Origin: Candidatus Uhrbacteria bacterium
GTDB lineage: Bacteria; Patescibacteriota; Patescibacteriia; UBA9934; UBA11717
Reading direction: 5' to 3'
Assembly (NCBI GenBank): GCA_018701105.1
Contig: JABIWD010000004.1
Location: 1-46,955, forward strand
Length of the DNA: 46,955 nt
Shown here: piece by piece, positions 23,471-31,401 of the stretch
How the letters are laid out: every line of letters begins with the position of its first letter
Numbering within the stretch: position 1 is the first letter of the stretch
Program-made: the position numbers and the translations under genes
Notes under the pieces: model-generated
Databases searched by the model: none
Told to the model about the DNA's origin: nothing
What the model saw: the letters and a program-made list of their open reading frames with translations, nothing else

Positions 23471-24865
23471 ATGAGACGCTTCAACCTCGCCATCATTACC
23501 CTCATGACAGTAAGCCTTGTTGTCTTACCAGGACTTGGATGTCGTGGTGGGAACAAGGAAGAGCGAGCTGGCCTGCAACCAGTCGAGCTTACCTACTGGC
23601 GCGTGTTCGATGGATCGGACACATTTACAAAAGTAATCGACAGTTACCGCGCGCGTCACCCAAACGTTAGCATCAACTACAGAAAACTCCGGTTCGACGA
23701 GTATCAAGACGAGCTGCTACAGGCGTTCGCTGAAGATCGCGGACCAGACATGTTCTCGGTCCACAACACCTGGATGAAAGGATACTTACCATTGATTGAA
23801 CCGCTTCCAGACTCAGTTCGACTTTCGTACACGGAAATACAAGGAACGCTTAAGAAAGAGAGCGTGGTCGTAGTAAGAAACGAGCCTACGTTGAGCTTGC
23901 GATCGTTAACCGATCAGTTCGTGTCAGTTGTTCCCGAGTATGTTGTATACCCATCAGACTCTGAAGGTGCTGTAACGAACAGAATCCACGGACTTCCACT
24001 ATCCGTAGATACACTCGCACTTTTCTACAATAAAGATATACTCGATGCTGCAGGATTGCCGCAGCCCCCATCAACATGGGAGCAGTTCCAAGAGCAGGTT
24101 GTTGAGCTCACAAAGTACGATGCCAACGGTGACGTCGCTCAATCAGCAGCAGCCTTTGGATACGGGAGCAACGTTGAACGATCATCAGACATCATCTCGC
24201 TACTTATGATGCAGAGTGGTGCGACTATGACAGATTCCCGAGGATCGGCGCGGTTCGCTGAGGTGCCATCAGGTGCATCTCAACAATCTCTTCCCTCTTT
24301 GGAAGCGACTCGATTCTATACAGACTTCGCAAACCCAAGTAAAGAAGTTTACACGTGGGATCCAAGCTTCCCGAATAGCTTTGATGCTTTCGCAGCCGGA
24401 CAGACAGCATTTTTCTTTGGCTACAGCTACCACATGCCTTCAATAAAGGCTCGGTCGCCTAAACTGAACTTTGCAGTATCACCAATGCCGCAGATCTCCA
24501 CAGATCCACGCTCGCAAATCAACTTTGCAAACTTCTGGATAGAAACAGTCTCAAAGAAAACAGAAAACGTAGACTGGGCATGGGACTTTGTACAGTTCGC
24601 AGCAAAAGAAAAGTACGTTTCTGCTTTCCTGGAAGAGGCAGGTCGACCAACTGCACTTCGATCAGTCGTACTCGAGCAACGTGAAGACTTTGACCTCTCA
24701 GTATTCGTAGATCAGGTGCTTTCAGCCCAAGCCTGGTACAATGGAGAAGATGCAACGGCCTCGGAGAATGCAATGGAGAAGATGCTCGACGACATAGTCG
24801 ACGGAACATCTGAAATCGGAGAGGCGCTTGGTATCGCTCAACAACAAGTTAACCAGACGTTATGA
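23471..24865 (+). CDS. Extracellular solute-binding lipoprotein, ABC-type family 1
   Basis: Signal peptide with lipobox (VLPGLGCRGG) followed by the family 1 binding-protein fold: ELTYWRVFDGSDTFTKVIDS, YQDELLQAFAEDRGPDMFSV, GLPLSVDTLALFYNKDIL and NFWIETVSKKTENVDWAWDF. Such proteins bind sugars or oligosaccharides for an ABC importer, but no permease or ATPase gene is adjacent. Instead it sits at the head of five VirB2-like genes, overlapping the first (ATGA). Either the importer is elsewhere or the protein serves the surface structure. No SD. Confidence 0.88.
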   Translation: MRRFNLAIITLMTVSLVVLPGLGCRGGNKEERAGLQPVELTYWRVFDGSDTFTKVIDSYRARHPNVSINYRKLRFDEYQDELLQAFAEDRGPDMFSVHNTWMKGYLPLIEPLPDSVRLSYTEIQGTLKKESVVVVRNEPTLSLRSLTDQFVSVVPEYVVYPSDSEGAVTNRIHGLPLSVDTLALFYNKDILDAAGLPQPPSTWEQFQEQVVELTKYDANGDVAQSAAAFGYGSNVERSSDIISLLMMQSGATMTDSRGSARFAEVPSGASQQSLPSLEATRFYTDFANPSKEVYTWDPSFPNSFDAFAAGQTAFFFGYSYHMPSIKARSPKLNFAVSPMPQISTDPRSQINFANFWIETVSKKTENVDWAWDFVQFAAKEKYVSAFLEEAGRPTALRSVVLEQREDFDLSVFVDQVLSAQAWYNGEDATASENAMEKMLDDIVDGTSEIGEALGIAQQQVNQTL

Positions 24866-25404
24866 TCCCATTTATCAAGACAGCGCTCGCTGCAACAAAC
24901 TCAAGTGTTCCAAACACTCCGTTTGGTGGCGGCGCGGCTCCAACGCTAATACCGAAATGTGCGTTAAGAGCAGACGGAGCCGACAACCTTGAGTGTGTCT
25001 TGGAACTGTTCGTGAACATAAGCCAGGTGCTGCTCGGAGTTGTAGGATCAGTGCTGCTCGTCGTGTTCGTTTACGGTGGGTTGATGTACATCTTCTCGCA
25101 AGGTGAACCGGGACGAGTCGCCAAAGCTCAAAAGGCCCTTACAGGCGGAGTGGTTGGTATGCTCATAGTATTCTCGGCGTTCGCAGGAGTATCGTTCGCC
25201 GTTTCAGCCCTTCGGGGAGAACCAGATCTTGTCGCAAGCGAATACGTTACGTGTGGCGTAACGGAAGAAGAGCAAGCGGCGGCAAATACACTACAGTGCG
25301 CTCCTGGCGAATACTTCTGCTCAAACGGAGCATGTTGTCCCAGCGGAAACTGTACCGATCCAAATGCAGATGCTCAAACATCCATTACACCAGAAAACCC
25401 GTAA
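24862..25404 (+). CDS. VirB2/TrbC-like two-helix protein with Cys-rich tail (paralogue 1)
   Basis: An N-terminal hydrophobic start, then two membrane helices (VLLGVVGSVLLVVFVYGGLM and GGVVGMLIVFSAFAGVSFAV) around a basic loop (GEPGRVAKAQKA). This helix-YGG-loop-helix shape is shared by all five paralogues and matches TrbC/VirB2-type pilins. Only this member has a tail of about 60 residues with eight cysteines, including CSNGACCPSGNC, likely disulfide-bonded outside the cell. Its ATG overlaps the preceding stop. No SD. Confidence 0.78.
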   Translation: MIPFIKTALAATNSSVPNTPFGGGAAPTLIPKCALRADGADNLECVLELFVNISQVLLGVVGSVLLVVFVYGGLMYIFSQGEPGRVAKAQKALTGGVVGMLIVFSAFAGVSFAVSALRGEPDLVASEYVTCGVTEEEQAAANTLQCAPGEYFCSNGACCPSGNCTDPNADAQTSITPENP

Positions 25405-25405
25405 T

Positions 25406-25771
25406 ATGAACTCACTTACCAAAAGAACGTTACAGGGATTTACAGCCATAATGGTAGCCGTATTCCCAGTCGTTACGTCTGCCGCGACTCTTTACAACCC
25501 GCTTGGCGAGGCAAGCATTCCTCAGCTAATAGGTCGAGTTATCCAGCTAGTACTTGGTATTTCGGGGTCACTCGCTCTACTCATGTTTGTCTACGGTGGA
25601 TTAATATGGTTGACGGCGTCGGGCGAACCTGGGAAAATTGAGAAAGGAAAGAAGACACTGATCTGGGCAACAATAGGAATCGGTGTCCTATTTGGGTCAT
25701 TCGCACTTGCGAACTTTGTTGTCACCGGCCTTGGCGCAGCCGTTGTGCCGCCAGCAGCACCTACTCCTTAA
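25406..25771 (+). CDS. VirB2/TrbC-like pilin-type protein (paralogue 2), 121 aa
   Basis: Signal peptide (MNSLTKRTLQGFTAIMVAVF...TSAA) then the family core: IGRVIQLVLGISGSLALLMF, VYGGLIWLTASGEPGKIEKG and a second helix IGIGVLFGSFALANFVVTGL. Mature length near 95 residues is typical of VirB2-like subunits. It starts one base after the preceding stop (TAATATG junction), so it is cotranslated with paralogue 1. No SD. Confidence 0.78.
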   Translation: MNSLTKRTLQGFTAIMVAVFPVVTSAATLYNPLGEASIPQLIGRVIQLVLGISGSLALLMFVYGGLIWLTASGEPGKIEKGKKTLIWATIGIGVLFGSFALANFVVTGLGAAVVPPAAPTP

Positions 25772-25792
25772 AAATAAATATTTTACAAAACT

Positions 25793-26230
25793 ATGACAAA
25801 CGTATTCAGACATTTGTTGGCGCCTATCGCGATCATCACCATGATCTTCGGTGGAGCACTCGCTCTTGCAGCGCCAGGCTTCGTTAACGAAGCAAGCGCA
25901 GCCGCATCATCAACACTCACAACAGGAGACATTCTCCCAACAACGTTCAGCGGAGAAACAGGGCTCGGTAACCGAGACCTCAAGTCCACAATTGGTGGTA
26001 TCATCCGTTCAGCACTTGGATTCCTTGGAGTCATTGCTGTGGTGATCACCCTATACGGTGGTTTCCTCTGGATGACAGCTGGTGGAAAAGAGGAGCAGGT
26101 AAAGAAAGCGCAGCAAGTGATTGTTGCAGGAGCAATTGGACTCGCGATCATCTTGTCCGCATGGGCAATCACGACGTTCATTGTTACAGAGTTGATTGGT
26201 GCCACAAGCGCACCGGCAACCTCGTTATAA
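25793..26230 (+). CDS. VirB2/TrbC-like pilin-type protein (paralogue 3), 145 aa
   Basis: Signal peptide ends near AAAS; a Ser/Thr-rich spacer precedes helix 1 (SALGFLGVIAVVITLYGGFL), the conserved WMTAGGKEEQVKKAQQ loop and helix 2 (AGAIGLAIILSAWAITTFIV). The stop codon is embedded in a TATAAT box that can drive the next gene. A short AT-rich gap upstream suggests an additional weak start of transcription. No SD. Confidence 0.78.
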   Translation: MTNVFRHLLAPIAIITMIFGGALALAAPGFVNEASAAASSTLTTGDILPTTFSGETGLGNRDLKSTIGGIIRSALGFLGVIAVVITLYGGFLWMTAGGKEEQVKKAQQVIVAGAIGLAIILSAWAITTFIVTELIGATSAPATSL

Positions 26231-26259
26231 TAGTTCCGGCAGCAGGCTTCCCTGCTGCC
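26226..26259 (+). promoter_or_regulatory. -10 box and 5'-terminal hairpin ahead of paralogue 4
   Basis: TATAAT (26226-26231) overlaps the stop of paralogue 3. A start seven bases on would put GGCAGCAGG-CTTC-CCTGCTGCC at the very 5' end of the transcript. No T-run follows, so it is not an intrinsic terminator; an mRNA-stabilising 5' hairpin fits better. The -35 region is poor. Confidence 0.5.
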
Positions 26260-26297
26260 ATGACGTGAGCTGATATCACACGATATCGTCTCGCGCT

Positions 26298-26726
26298 ATG
26301 ACCAGAACTACAAAACAAAAGTTCTTCGCTGGTCTATCCGTTCTGTATATCTTTGCTGCTACACCCGCATTTGCACAAATCAATGCGACCAACACCGGAC
26401 TATCAGCGTCAGGAGGCGCTGCAGGCTTTGGAACAACTCCAGCCGATCTTCCAGTGGTAATTGGTCAAGTCATTGCAGCTCTTGTGGGACTACTGGGAAT
26501 CTTGCTCGCGATCTACTTGATCTACGGCGGGGTGCTCTGGTTAACAGCAGCAGGAGATCCAGATAAGGTGACAAAAGCGAAGCATATAATCAGCAACACG
26601 GTAATTGGTATCTTGATAGTACTAGTATCGTTTGCCGCGACGACGTTCATCATCAACACTCTGGGCCAAGCGTCAAGAGGTGAGCTGATTCAAGCAGACC
26701 AAGCTGCAACAGCAGATCCGAGCTAA
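26298..26726 (+). CDS. VirB2/TrbC-like pilin-type protein (paralogue 4), 142 aa
   Basis: Signal peptide (KFFAGLSVLYIFAATPAFAQ), spacer, helix 1 (IAALVGLLGILLAIYLIYGG), loop WLTAAGDPDKVTKAKH and helix 2 (VIGILIVLVSFAATTFIINT). The DPDKVTKAK loop is identical to that of paralogue 5, so these two are the closest pair. A TATAAT box and a 5' hairpin precede it with an untranslated region of about 60 bases, unlike its neighbours; it may be the most abundant subunit. No SD. Confidence 0.8.
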   Translation: MTRTTKQKFFAGLSVLYIFAATPAFAQINATNTGLSASGGAAGFGTTPADLPVVIGQVIAALVGLLGILLAIYLIYGGVLWLTAAGDPDKVTKAKHIISNTVIGILIVLVSFAATTFIINTLGQASRGELIQADQAATADPS

Positions 26727-26758
26727 CCACATAAATTGTTTAAAAGAATATAAATACT

Positions 26759-27181
26759 ATGACACTTGCACAACAACTACGCGCAGGACTCGCAGTCATC
26801 GCTCTCGTTATGATGGGAGGAACTGCATTAATCGCTTCTCCGGCAAGTGCCGTCGGATTCGAAGCTGGCTCACCATCCGGAGCACTCAGTCAAGCAGCTA
26901 GCCAGACAACACTTGGGGCGAGCAGTGAAGACCAAATCTTTATCACGATAGGACAGCTCGTGAACATAGCGCTTGGACTTCTAGGAATCATCTTCTTTGT
27001 CCTCCTGGTCTACGCTGGATTCCTCTGGATGACGGCAGCAGGAGACCCAGACAAAGTAACAAAGGCAAAGACAATGATCACACAGGCGGTAATCGGAATC
27101 GTAATCATTCTCTCGGCATTCGCTATTTCAACCTTCGTTATCAACCAACTGATAGATGCAACATCGACTGTTGCATCGTAG
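26759..27181 (+). CDS. VirB2/TrbC-like pilin-type protein (paralogue 5), 140 aa
   Basis: Signal peptide (LAVIALVMMGGTALIASPAS), spacer with GASSEDQIF, helix 1 (LVNIALGLLGIIFFVLLVYA), loop WMTAAGDPDKVTKAKT and helix 2 (AVIGIVIILSAFAISTFVIN). It closes the array and is followed by a terminator. An AT-rich TATAAA-type stretch directly before the ATG could give a leaderless transcript. No SD. Confidence 0.8.
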   Translation: MTLAQQLRAGLAVIALVMMGGTALIASPASAVGFEAGSPSGALSQAASQTTLGASSEDQIFITIGQLVNIALGLLGIIFFVLLVYAGFLWMTAAGDPDKVTKAKTMITQAVIGIVIILSAFAISTFVINQLIDATSTVAS

Positions 27182-27183
27182 AA

Positions 27184-27213
27184 GAAAAAACTCGGGCTTA
27201 GGCTCGAGTTTTT
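27184..27213 (+). terminator. Terminator of the VirB2-like array
   Basis: AACTCGGGC-TTA-GGCTCGAGTT stem with one internal mismatch, then TTTT. Confidence 0.75.
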
Positions 27214-27221
27214 GTATAAAA

Positions 27222-27256
27222 GAAAAACACCCCTGCCAGAGAACTGGTGTGGGGCG
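27222..27256 (-). terminator. Terminator of the two-gene envelope cassette
   Basis: GCCCC...GGGGTG stem enclosing CCAGTTCTCTGG on the minus strand, then TTTTTCTTTT. Confidence 0.75.
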
Positions 27257-27281
27257 TTCGTCGTTAGTGTCCTTTCAGGCA

Positions 27282-28340
27282 CTAGATGGGCTGCGTGGGG
27301 TTAGCGAACTGCGAAAGCCACGCCGTAATCGGGTTTTTGGAAGACGGCATCCGAGACCCGTCTTCCGCATCGAAGCGACGTCCGACAAGATCGCTCCCAG
27401 CCATGAGGCCGGTGGACACCTTCACCTTCTGCATGATCAGCCCAGTTCCGGATGAGCCCGTAAACTGCACGAGCGTGACCGTGGAATAGCCGCCGGGCCT
27501 GGGGGTGAAGTAGCACTCGCTACCCTTGGGGACGAGCGGAAGGATGATCTCCTTGCCATCGTCCAGAACCACTCGCTTGTTAGCGCCGGTCTCCATCACC
27601 ACGGAGGGCTTCTGGTTGCCGGCGATGACGAGCACGTGTCCTCGCTTGGCGAAGATCGTCACCACGTCACGCTTCGACTTCTGGCCCGGCGGCAACTTGC
27701 CGCAGGTCAGCCACTTGTCGCTGGTCGGGATACGACCTCCCGTCGACTGGGTCGACGAGGCGGTCGTGCTCGCGAGCACGGCAGTGGGGCGTCGCGTTGC
27801 ACGACGCTCGCGGATCCGACTGGGCACGGTGGCCCCGTCGGTCGCATCGTCGAACGCACGTCCGCCGTCATAGGGGTCGACACGCTCGTGCCGCGTGGGC
27901 TCGAGTGAGCTACTGCCCCCTCGAAGCTCCTCGCGACGCTTGCGGATCTCCTCGCGACGCCGGTCCCGCTCCTTACCTGCCTCCGTCCGGTCCCGCTCCC
28001 GCTTGAGCTGACGCTCGCGCGGGCTCTCCGCAGGCGAAGAGGTGTCGTTCGAGCGGTCCTGACGAACCTCTCGAGACTCACGGGCAGGAGAAGACGTATC
28101 CACTCCGTTCCGTTCGTCACGACGCTGCTGGACTCGGGTCTGCGACCGAATGGTCGAGCGATCACGATCCTGCTGCTGCAGGAGACGCTGCTGCTCGGCC
28201 TCCAGCTGCTTGTTGCTGGTGAACTGGTGCACAACGCCCCAGCACATGAGCAGGATGATGATCGGCAGCGCCAGCCTCTTGAGACAACGGACCGCCATCT
28301 TCTTCACGCCGCTCGACGCCTTCTTCTTGGCATTTGCCAT
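27282..28340 (-). CDS. Orphan membrane-anchored protein with long charged coiled coil, 352 aa
   Basis: Basic N-terminus and one membrane helix (LALPIIILLMCWGVVHQF), then about 150 residues of Arg/Glu/Gln-rich helix (EAEQQRLLQQQDRDRSTIRS; RERQLKRERDRTEAGKER), a Ser/Thr/Pro-rich hinge and a C-terminal beta-type domain of about 120 residues (VTIFAKRGHVLVIAGNQKPS; YFTPRPGGYSTVTLVQF). It looks like a stalked surface protein. ATG follows AGGGAG at a usable distance and overlaps the stop of the lipoprotein gene (TGATG). GC-rich; SD-led cassette class; no family recognised. Confidence 0.7.
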   Translation of the reverse strand: MANAKKKASSGVKKMAVRCLKRLALPIIILLMCWGVVHQFTSNKQLEAEQQRLLQQQDRDRSTIRSQTRVQQRRDERNGVDTSSPARESREVRQDRSNDTSSPAESPRERQLKRERDRTEAGKERDRRREEIRKRREELRGGSSSLEPTRHERVDPYDGGRAFDDATDGATVPSRIRERRATRRPTAVLASTTASSTQSTGGRIPTSDKWLTCGKLPPGQKSKRDVVTIFAKRGHVLVIAGNQKPSVVMETGANKRVVLDDGKEIILPLVPKGSECYFTPRPGGYSTVTLVQFTGSSGTGLIMQKVKVSTGLMAGSDLVGRRFDAEDGSRMPSSKNPITAWLSQFANPTQPI

Positions 28341-29032
28341 CACTTCACTCCCTTCGTGCCCCGCAGGGCCCTGATTTCTTGCTCGAGACGCGAAATGCGC
28401 CGTTGCATCTCCTGCGCCTCGAACGTCGCTCCACCATCGACGTAGTTGATGAAGTCGTAGAGATCATCGAGCTCGTCGATGATCGCGTCGATCTCAGCCA
28501 TGTGGGCTTCGTCGATCACGTCGTCCCACTCCCGGTACTCCTGCTCGATCCGATCGAGAGAGTTCCAGATGTAGTCCGCCTCGTCCTCGAGGATCCCAAT
28601 CCGGGCTGCGTTCATGTCGATGTCCCGCCGGTTGCGGTTGATGGCGGCGTTCTGCCCCCAATCCTCCCAGCGACCGATCGCCAGGTACTCGTACACGACT
28701 GACTCCACGGCCGGGTCCATACCAGTCGACGCCATGCGCCGGTCGGCAGTGATACGGTCGTAGTGATCGACGATGTCTTTGTAGCTCTGGCAGTGCTCCA
28801 TGCGACCGCCATGCTGATCCAGACACTGGGTGAGCCGATCCAGGTACCCCTCCTTCTTCTGCCGGATGATCGTGTCCTCGCTCGACGCGTGCGTCAGGGC
28901 GTGGTCGCGGTCCTTCGCGCCAGAGATGGTTGAGTAGCTGTGTCCAATCCCTCGTGCGGCGTGCCCAATGCAGCCGGTGAGGGTGAACGTGACGGCGCAC
29001 AGCGCCAGGATAGCAACGATTCGGTTCCGCAC
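28340..29032 (-). CDS. Orphan lipoprotein with coiled-coil C-terminus, 230 aa
   Basis: Signal MRNRIVAILALCAVTFTL ends in the lipobox LTGC, giving a lipid-anchored product. The mature part is hydrophilic and largely helical, with paired cysteines (TQCLDQHGGRMEHCQSY) and a heptad-like C-terminal segment (EAQEMQRRISRLEQEIRALR). GTG start with GAGGAG seven bases upstream. First gene of a two-gene unit; its partner also carries a coiled coil, so the two may interact. Promoter TTGACA-17-TATATT. GC-rich; SD-led cassette class. Confidence 0.74.
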   Translation of the reverse strand: MRNRIVAILALCAVTFTLTGCIGHAARGIGHSYSTISGAKDRDHALTHASSEDTIIRQKKEGYLDRLTQCLDQHGGRMEHCQSYKDIVDHYDRITADRRMASTGMDPAVESVVYEYLAIGRWEDWGQNAAINRNRRDIDMNAARIGILEDEADYIWNSLDRIEQEYREWDDVIDEAHMAEIDAIIDELDDLYDFINYVDGGATFEAQEMQRRISRLEQEIRALRGTKGVK

Positions 29033-29122
29033 GATTGTGCTCCTCTACTGAAGTGTTTTTCGAACTGTCTACCTTGATTCTTTGCCAACGGTAGGCCTTT
29101 TCTGCCCACTATTGAACGGCGT

Positions 29123-29151
29123 AATATAACACAAAAATGCCTTATTGTCAA
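29123..29151 (-). promoter_or_regulatory. Promoter of the two-gene envelope cassette
   Basis: Minus strand TTGACA, 17 bases, TATATT. Confidence 0.75.
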
Positions 29152-29192
29152 GCGCAACTTGACATAATTACACTAATATTAGCCAAATTTAT

Positions 29193-29227
29193 AAAAATAC
29201 GCCCCACCGGAGTCCCGGTGGGGCGTA
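29193..29227 (-). terminator. Terminator of the 642-aa membrane protein gene
   Basis: Perfect 12-bp stem ACGCCCCACCGG/CCGGTGGGGCGT, then ATTTTTATAAATTT on the minus strand. Confidence 0.85.
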
Positions 29228-29231
29228 CGTG

Positions 29232-31160
29232 TCAGCGATTGCGCCGTCGCTGTCGGCGCCTGTCTCGAGCGCGCTCACGCTCTTCCCGTCGGGCCTCGTA
29301 GGCCTCCTGGGTCGTCATCGGAGCACCCCGCCCCGTTCCGTTGCCGCTGTTACGAGCGTCTCGATCCGGAATCAGCCCATTCGTGATGGGGTCTTCCAGG
29401 CCGAGTTCACTCCAGCGATCCATCGGATCGAGCGCGGGCCCGAGCGGCGATGCGTCCAGCTGCCCCTGGTACGCGATCACCAACATGAGCGTCAACGCGG
29501 CAGTCCCAAGGACCCGAAGTCCGCCTTCGCGCTCCTTGACCAAGGACCACACCGTGGCCGCAAAGCCCGTCACGGCCACGAGGACCATGGACAGGAGCAC
29601 TCCCTGCAGCATCGTATGCCGCAGCGTGTTTCGTCCCAACTCTGCGGACGAAAGCGTCGCGTAGGTCAACGGCGTGCTAGTTGCCACGCCGGAGATCTTC
29701 GCGAGGAGGATGGCGCCCAGCGCGCCGATCATCAGCACGGTGAGTCCCCGCCTCGAAAGACGGTAATACTCTCGCGCATCGATTCCTGACGGCCCAGGTG
29801 TCATTCCCTCGAACTTGAGCATCACCCCGATGACGATGCCCAACAGGATCACGTGCAAAGCATACGTCGGGATCGTATCCCACGCCATCTCGCCCTTGTT
29901 CCAGATCAGAATCCAGAGCGGGTACACCAGCAACTGCGATCCCATCGGCGCGATCATCGCACGCCAGCGGGTCACCTTCACGTAGGCGTCCGTTGGGATC
30001 AGCTGACTCATGTCCTGGGGGTTGCGCATCATCCGGCGCGCCGGCCCTGGGACACTCAACGTCTGTGCAGCGATCAGGTGCGCGAAGTGCAACACCTTGT
30101 CCACGGTGGACATCGCTCCTCCCACGATCTGGATCGGGATCACGTTGATCGTCAGCAACGCCACCATGTTCACGATTGAGAACACCAACGCGGCCGTCAG
30201 CGACTCCCTGTACAGGCAGAAAAGCCAGCCCAGGATGGACAAAACGATCACGATCCAGGAGACCACGAACATCTCACCCGCAGCTGTCGCCGCGAACTTG
30301 GCCACCGGAACGCCCTGCCTCTCCATGCGCTCAGGCGCCTGAACCGCCAGATCCAACCCGGCGTCAGCGATCCCTGAGAGCACCCTGTCGAACTGCGCGG
30401 TACGCCTCACGAGTGCGTAGTCCTTCTCGGTCAGGCTCAAGATCGTCGCGATGGCCATGTTGACCATCTCGTTCTTGCTCCTGGCCAAGCTCAGGCCTCC
30501 GAGCAAGAGTCCGGTGCTCGCTGCGTTGCCGAAGTACCCGAAGTTGAACGCCACCTGGGCGTCATCACAACGGGGATCAGCCGACATGCTCAGAGAGTAC
30601 AGCGCCGTGAGCACTGCGGTCCGTCGCCGCATCATCTTCCTGATCTTGGCGTCGTCACCTTCGAGCATTGCGCAGATGTCCGTGAACACCCTGTCGCTAA
30701 TCACCGAGCCTGCGTCTGTCACCGACGTCGGTGGAGCCGATGCACGATCGCCCACTGCCTCACCCGGGATGAACCGGTTCCTGAGGTTCCTGATCGATGC
30801 CCTGAGCGCGGCCTTCTGCCGCTCAAAGTACGCATTCGTCTTCGGATTGCCGTCCTTGGGAAGATGCACTACCAGCTCCTGGAAGAATTCCTCCATCGCT
30901 GCCTGCAGATTCTCCGCCTGATCCCGGCTGATCTTGCCGTCGCTCAGCAGTCTTGCTGTCACGCCGCTAGCGATCACCTTGATGCCCGGCCGACCCTTCT
31001 GCTGCAACTCCTTCAAGACGCCTACCGACAAGTAGGTCGTCATAGCGCCACGAACGACGTCGCTGGTGCCCATGAACCTGCCGCTTGCCTTGGCGAAATC
31101 GCGGAGATAGCTCTCCGTGATACCTCCCAGAATTCCCACTCTATTCCCTTGCTTCGCCAT
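29232..31160 (-). CDS. Large orphan polytopic membrane protein, 642 aa
   Basis: The first 270 residues are soluble-looking and helical, then come about nine to ten hydrophobic helices (MFVVSWIVIVLSILGWLFCL; IVNMVALLTINVIPIQIVGG; YALHVILLGIVIGVMLKF; MVLVAVTGFAATVW). The C-terminus is very basic (REERERARDRRRQRRRNR). A GILGG-SYLRDFAKASG start and LRNRFIPGEAVGD mark the soluble part. No transporter or secretion family is recognised. GGGAGA before MAKQGNR fixes the start. It shares a divergent promoter region with the next cassette. GC-rich; SD-led cassette class. Confidence 0.72.
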   Translation of the reverse strand: MAKQGNRVGILGGITESYLRDFAKASGRFMGTSDVVRGAMTTYLSVGVLKELQQKGRPGIKVIASGVTARLLSDGKISRDQAENLQAAMEEFFQELVVHLPKDGNPKTNAYFERQKAALRASIRNLRNRFIPGEAVGDRASAPPTSVTDAGSVISDRVFTDICAMLEGDDAKIRKMMRRRTAVLTALYSLSMSADPRCDDAQVAFNFGYFGNAASTGLLLGGLSLARSKNEMVNMAIATILSLTEKDYALVRRTAQFDRVLSGIADAGLDLAVQAPERMERQGVPVAKFAATAAGEMFVVSWIVIVLSILGWLFCLYRESLTAALVFSIVNMVALLTINVIPIQIVGGAMSTVDKVLHFAHLIAAQTLSVPGPARRMMRNPQDMSQLIPTDAYVKVTRWRAMIAPMGSQLLVYPLWILIWNKGEMAWDTIPTYALHVILLGIVIGVMLKFEGMTPGPSGIDAREYYRLSRRGLTVLMIGALGAILLAKISGVATSTPLTYATLSSAELGRNTLRHTMLQGVLLSMVLVAVTGFAATVWSLVKEREGGLRVLGTAALTLMLVIAYQGQLDASPLGPALDPMDRWSELGLEDPITNGLIPDRDARNSGNGTGRGAPMTTQEAYEARREERERARDRRRQRRRNR

Positions 31161-31232
31161 GTCTCTCTCCCTTCGCAGTTCTACTGCAAACTCTGTTTTC
31201 TGTCTTTCTCTCAAAATTGGAAGGAACGGCTA

Positions 31233-31261
31233 AGATTAACAACAAAATACAGATTTGTCAA
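31233..31261 (-). promoter_or_regulatory. Promoter of the 642-aa membrane protein gene
   Basis: Minus strand TTGACA, 17 bases, TAATCT; faces away from the promoter at 31307. Confidence 0.7.
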
Positions 31262-31306
31262 GGCAGAATGGGGGCAATGTGTATGGCCGCCCAACACACC
31301 AATTAC

Positions 31307-31335
31307 TTGACAAAAGCACATTTTTGTGGTAGTTT
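31307..31335 (+). promoter_or_regulatory. Promoter of the 278-aa orphan gene
   Basis: TTGACA, 17 bases, TAGTTT. Confidence 0.65.
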
Positions 31336-31401
31336 TAGCTGTTTCAATCTCGAAGGAAACACGGCCTCTACAACATCAGACACCTAAGACAGGAGCACAG
31401 C

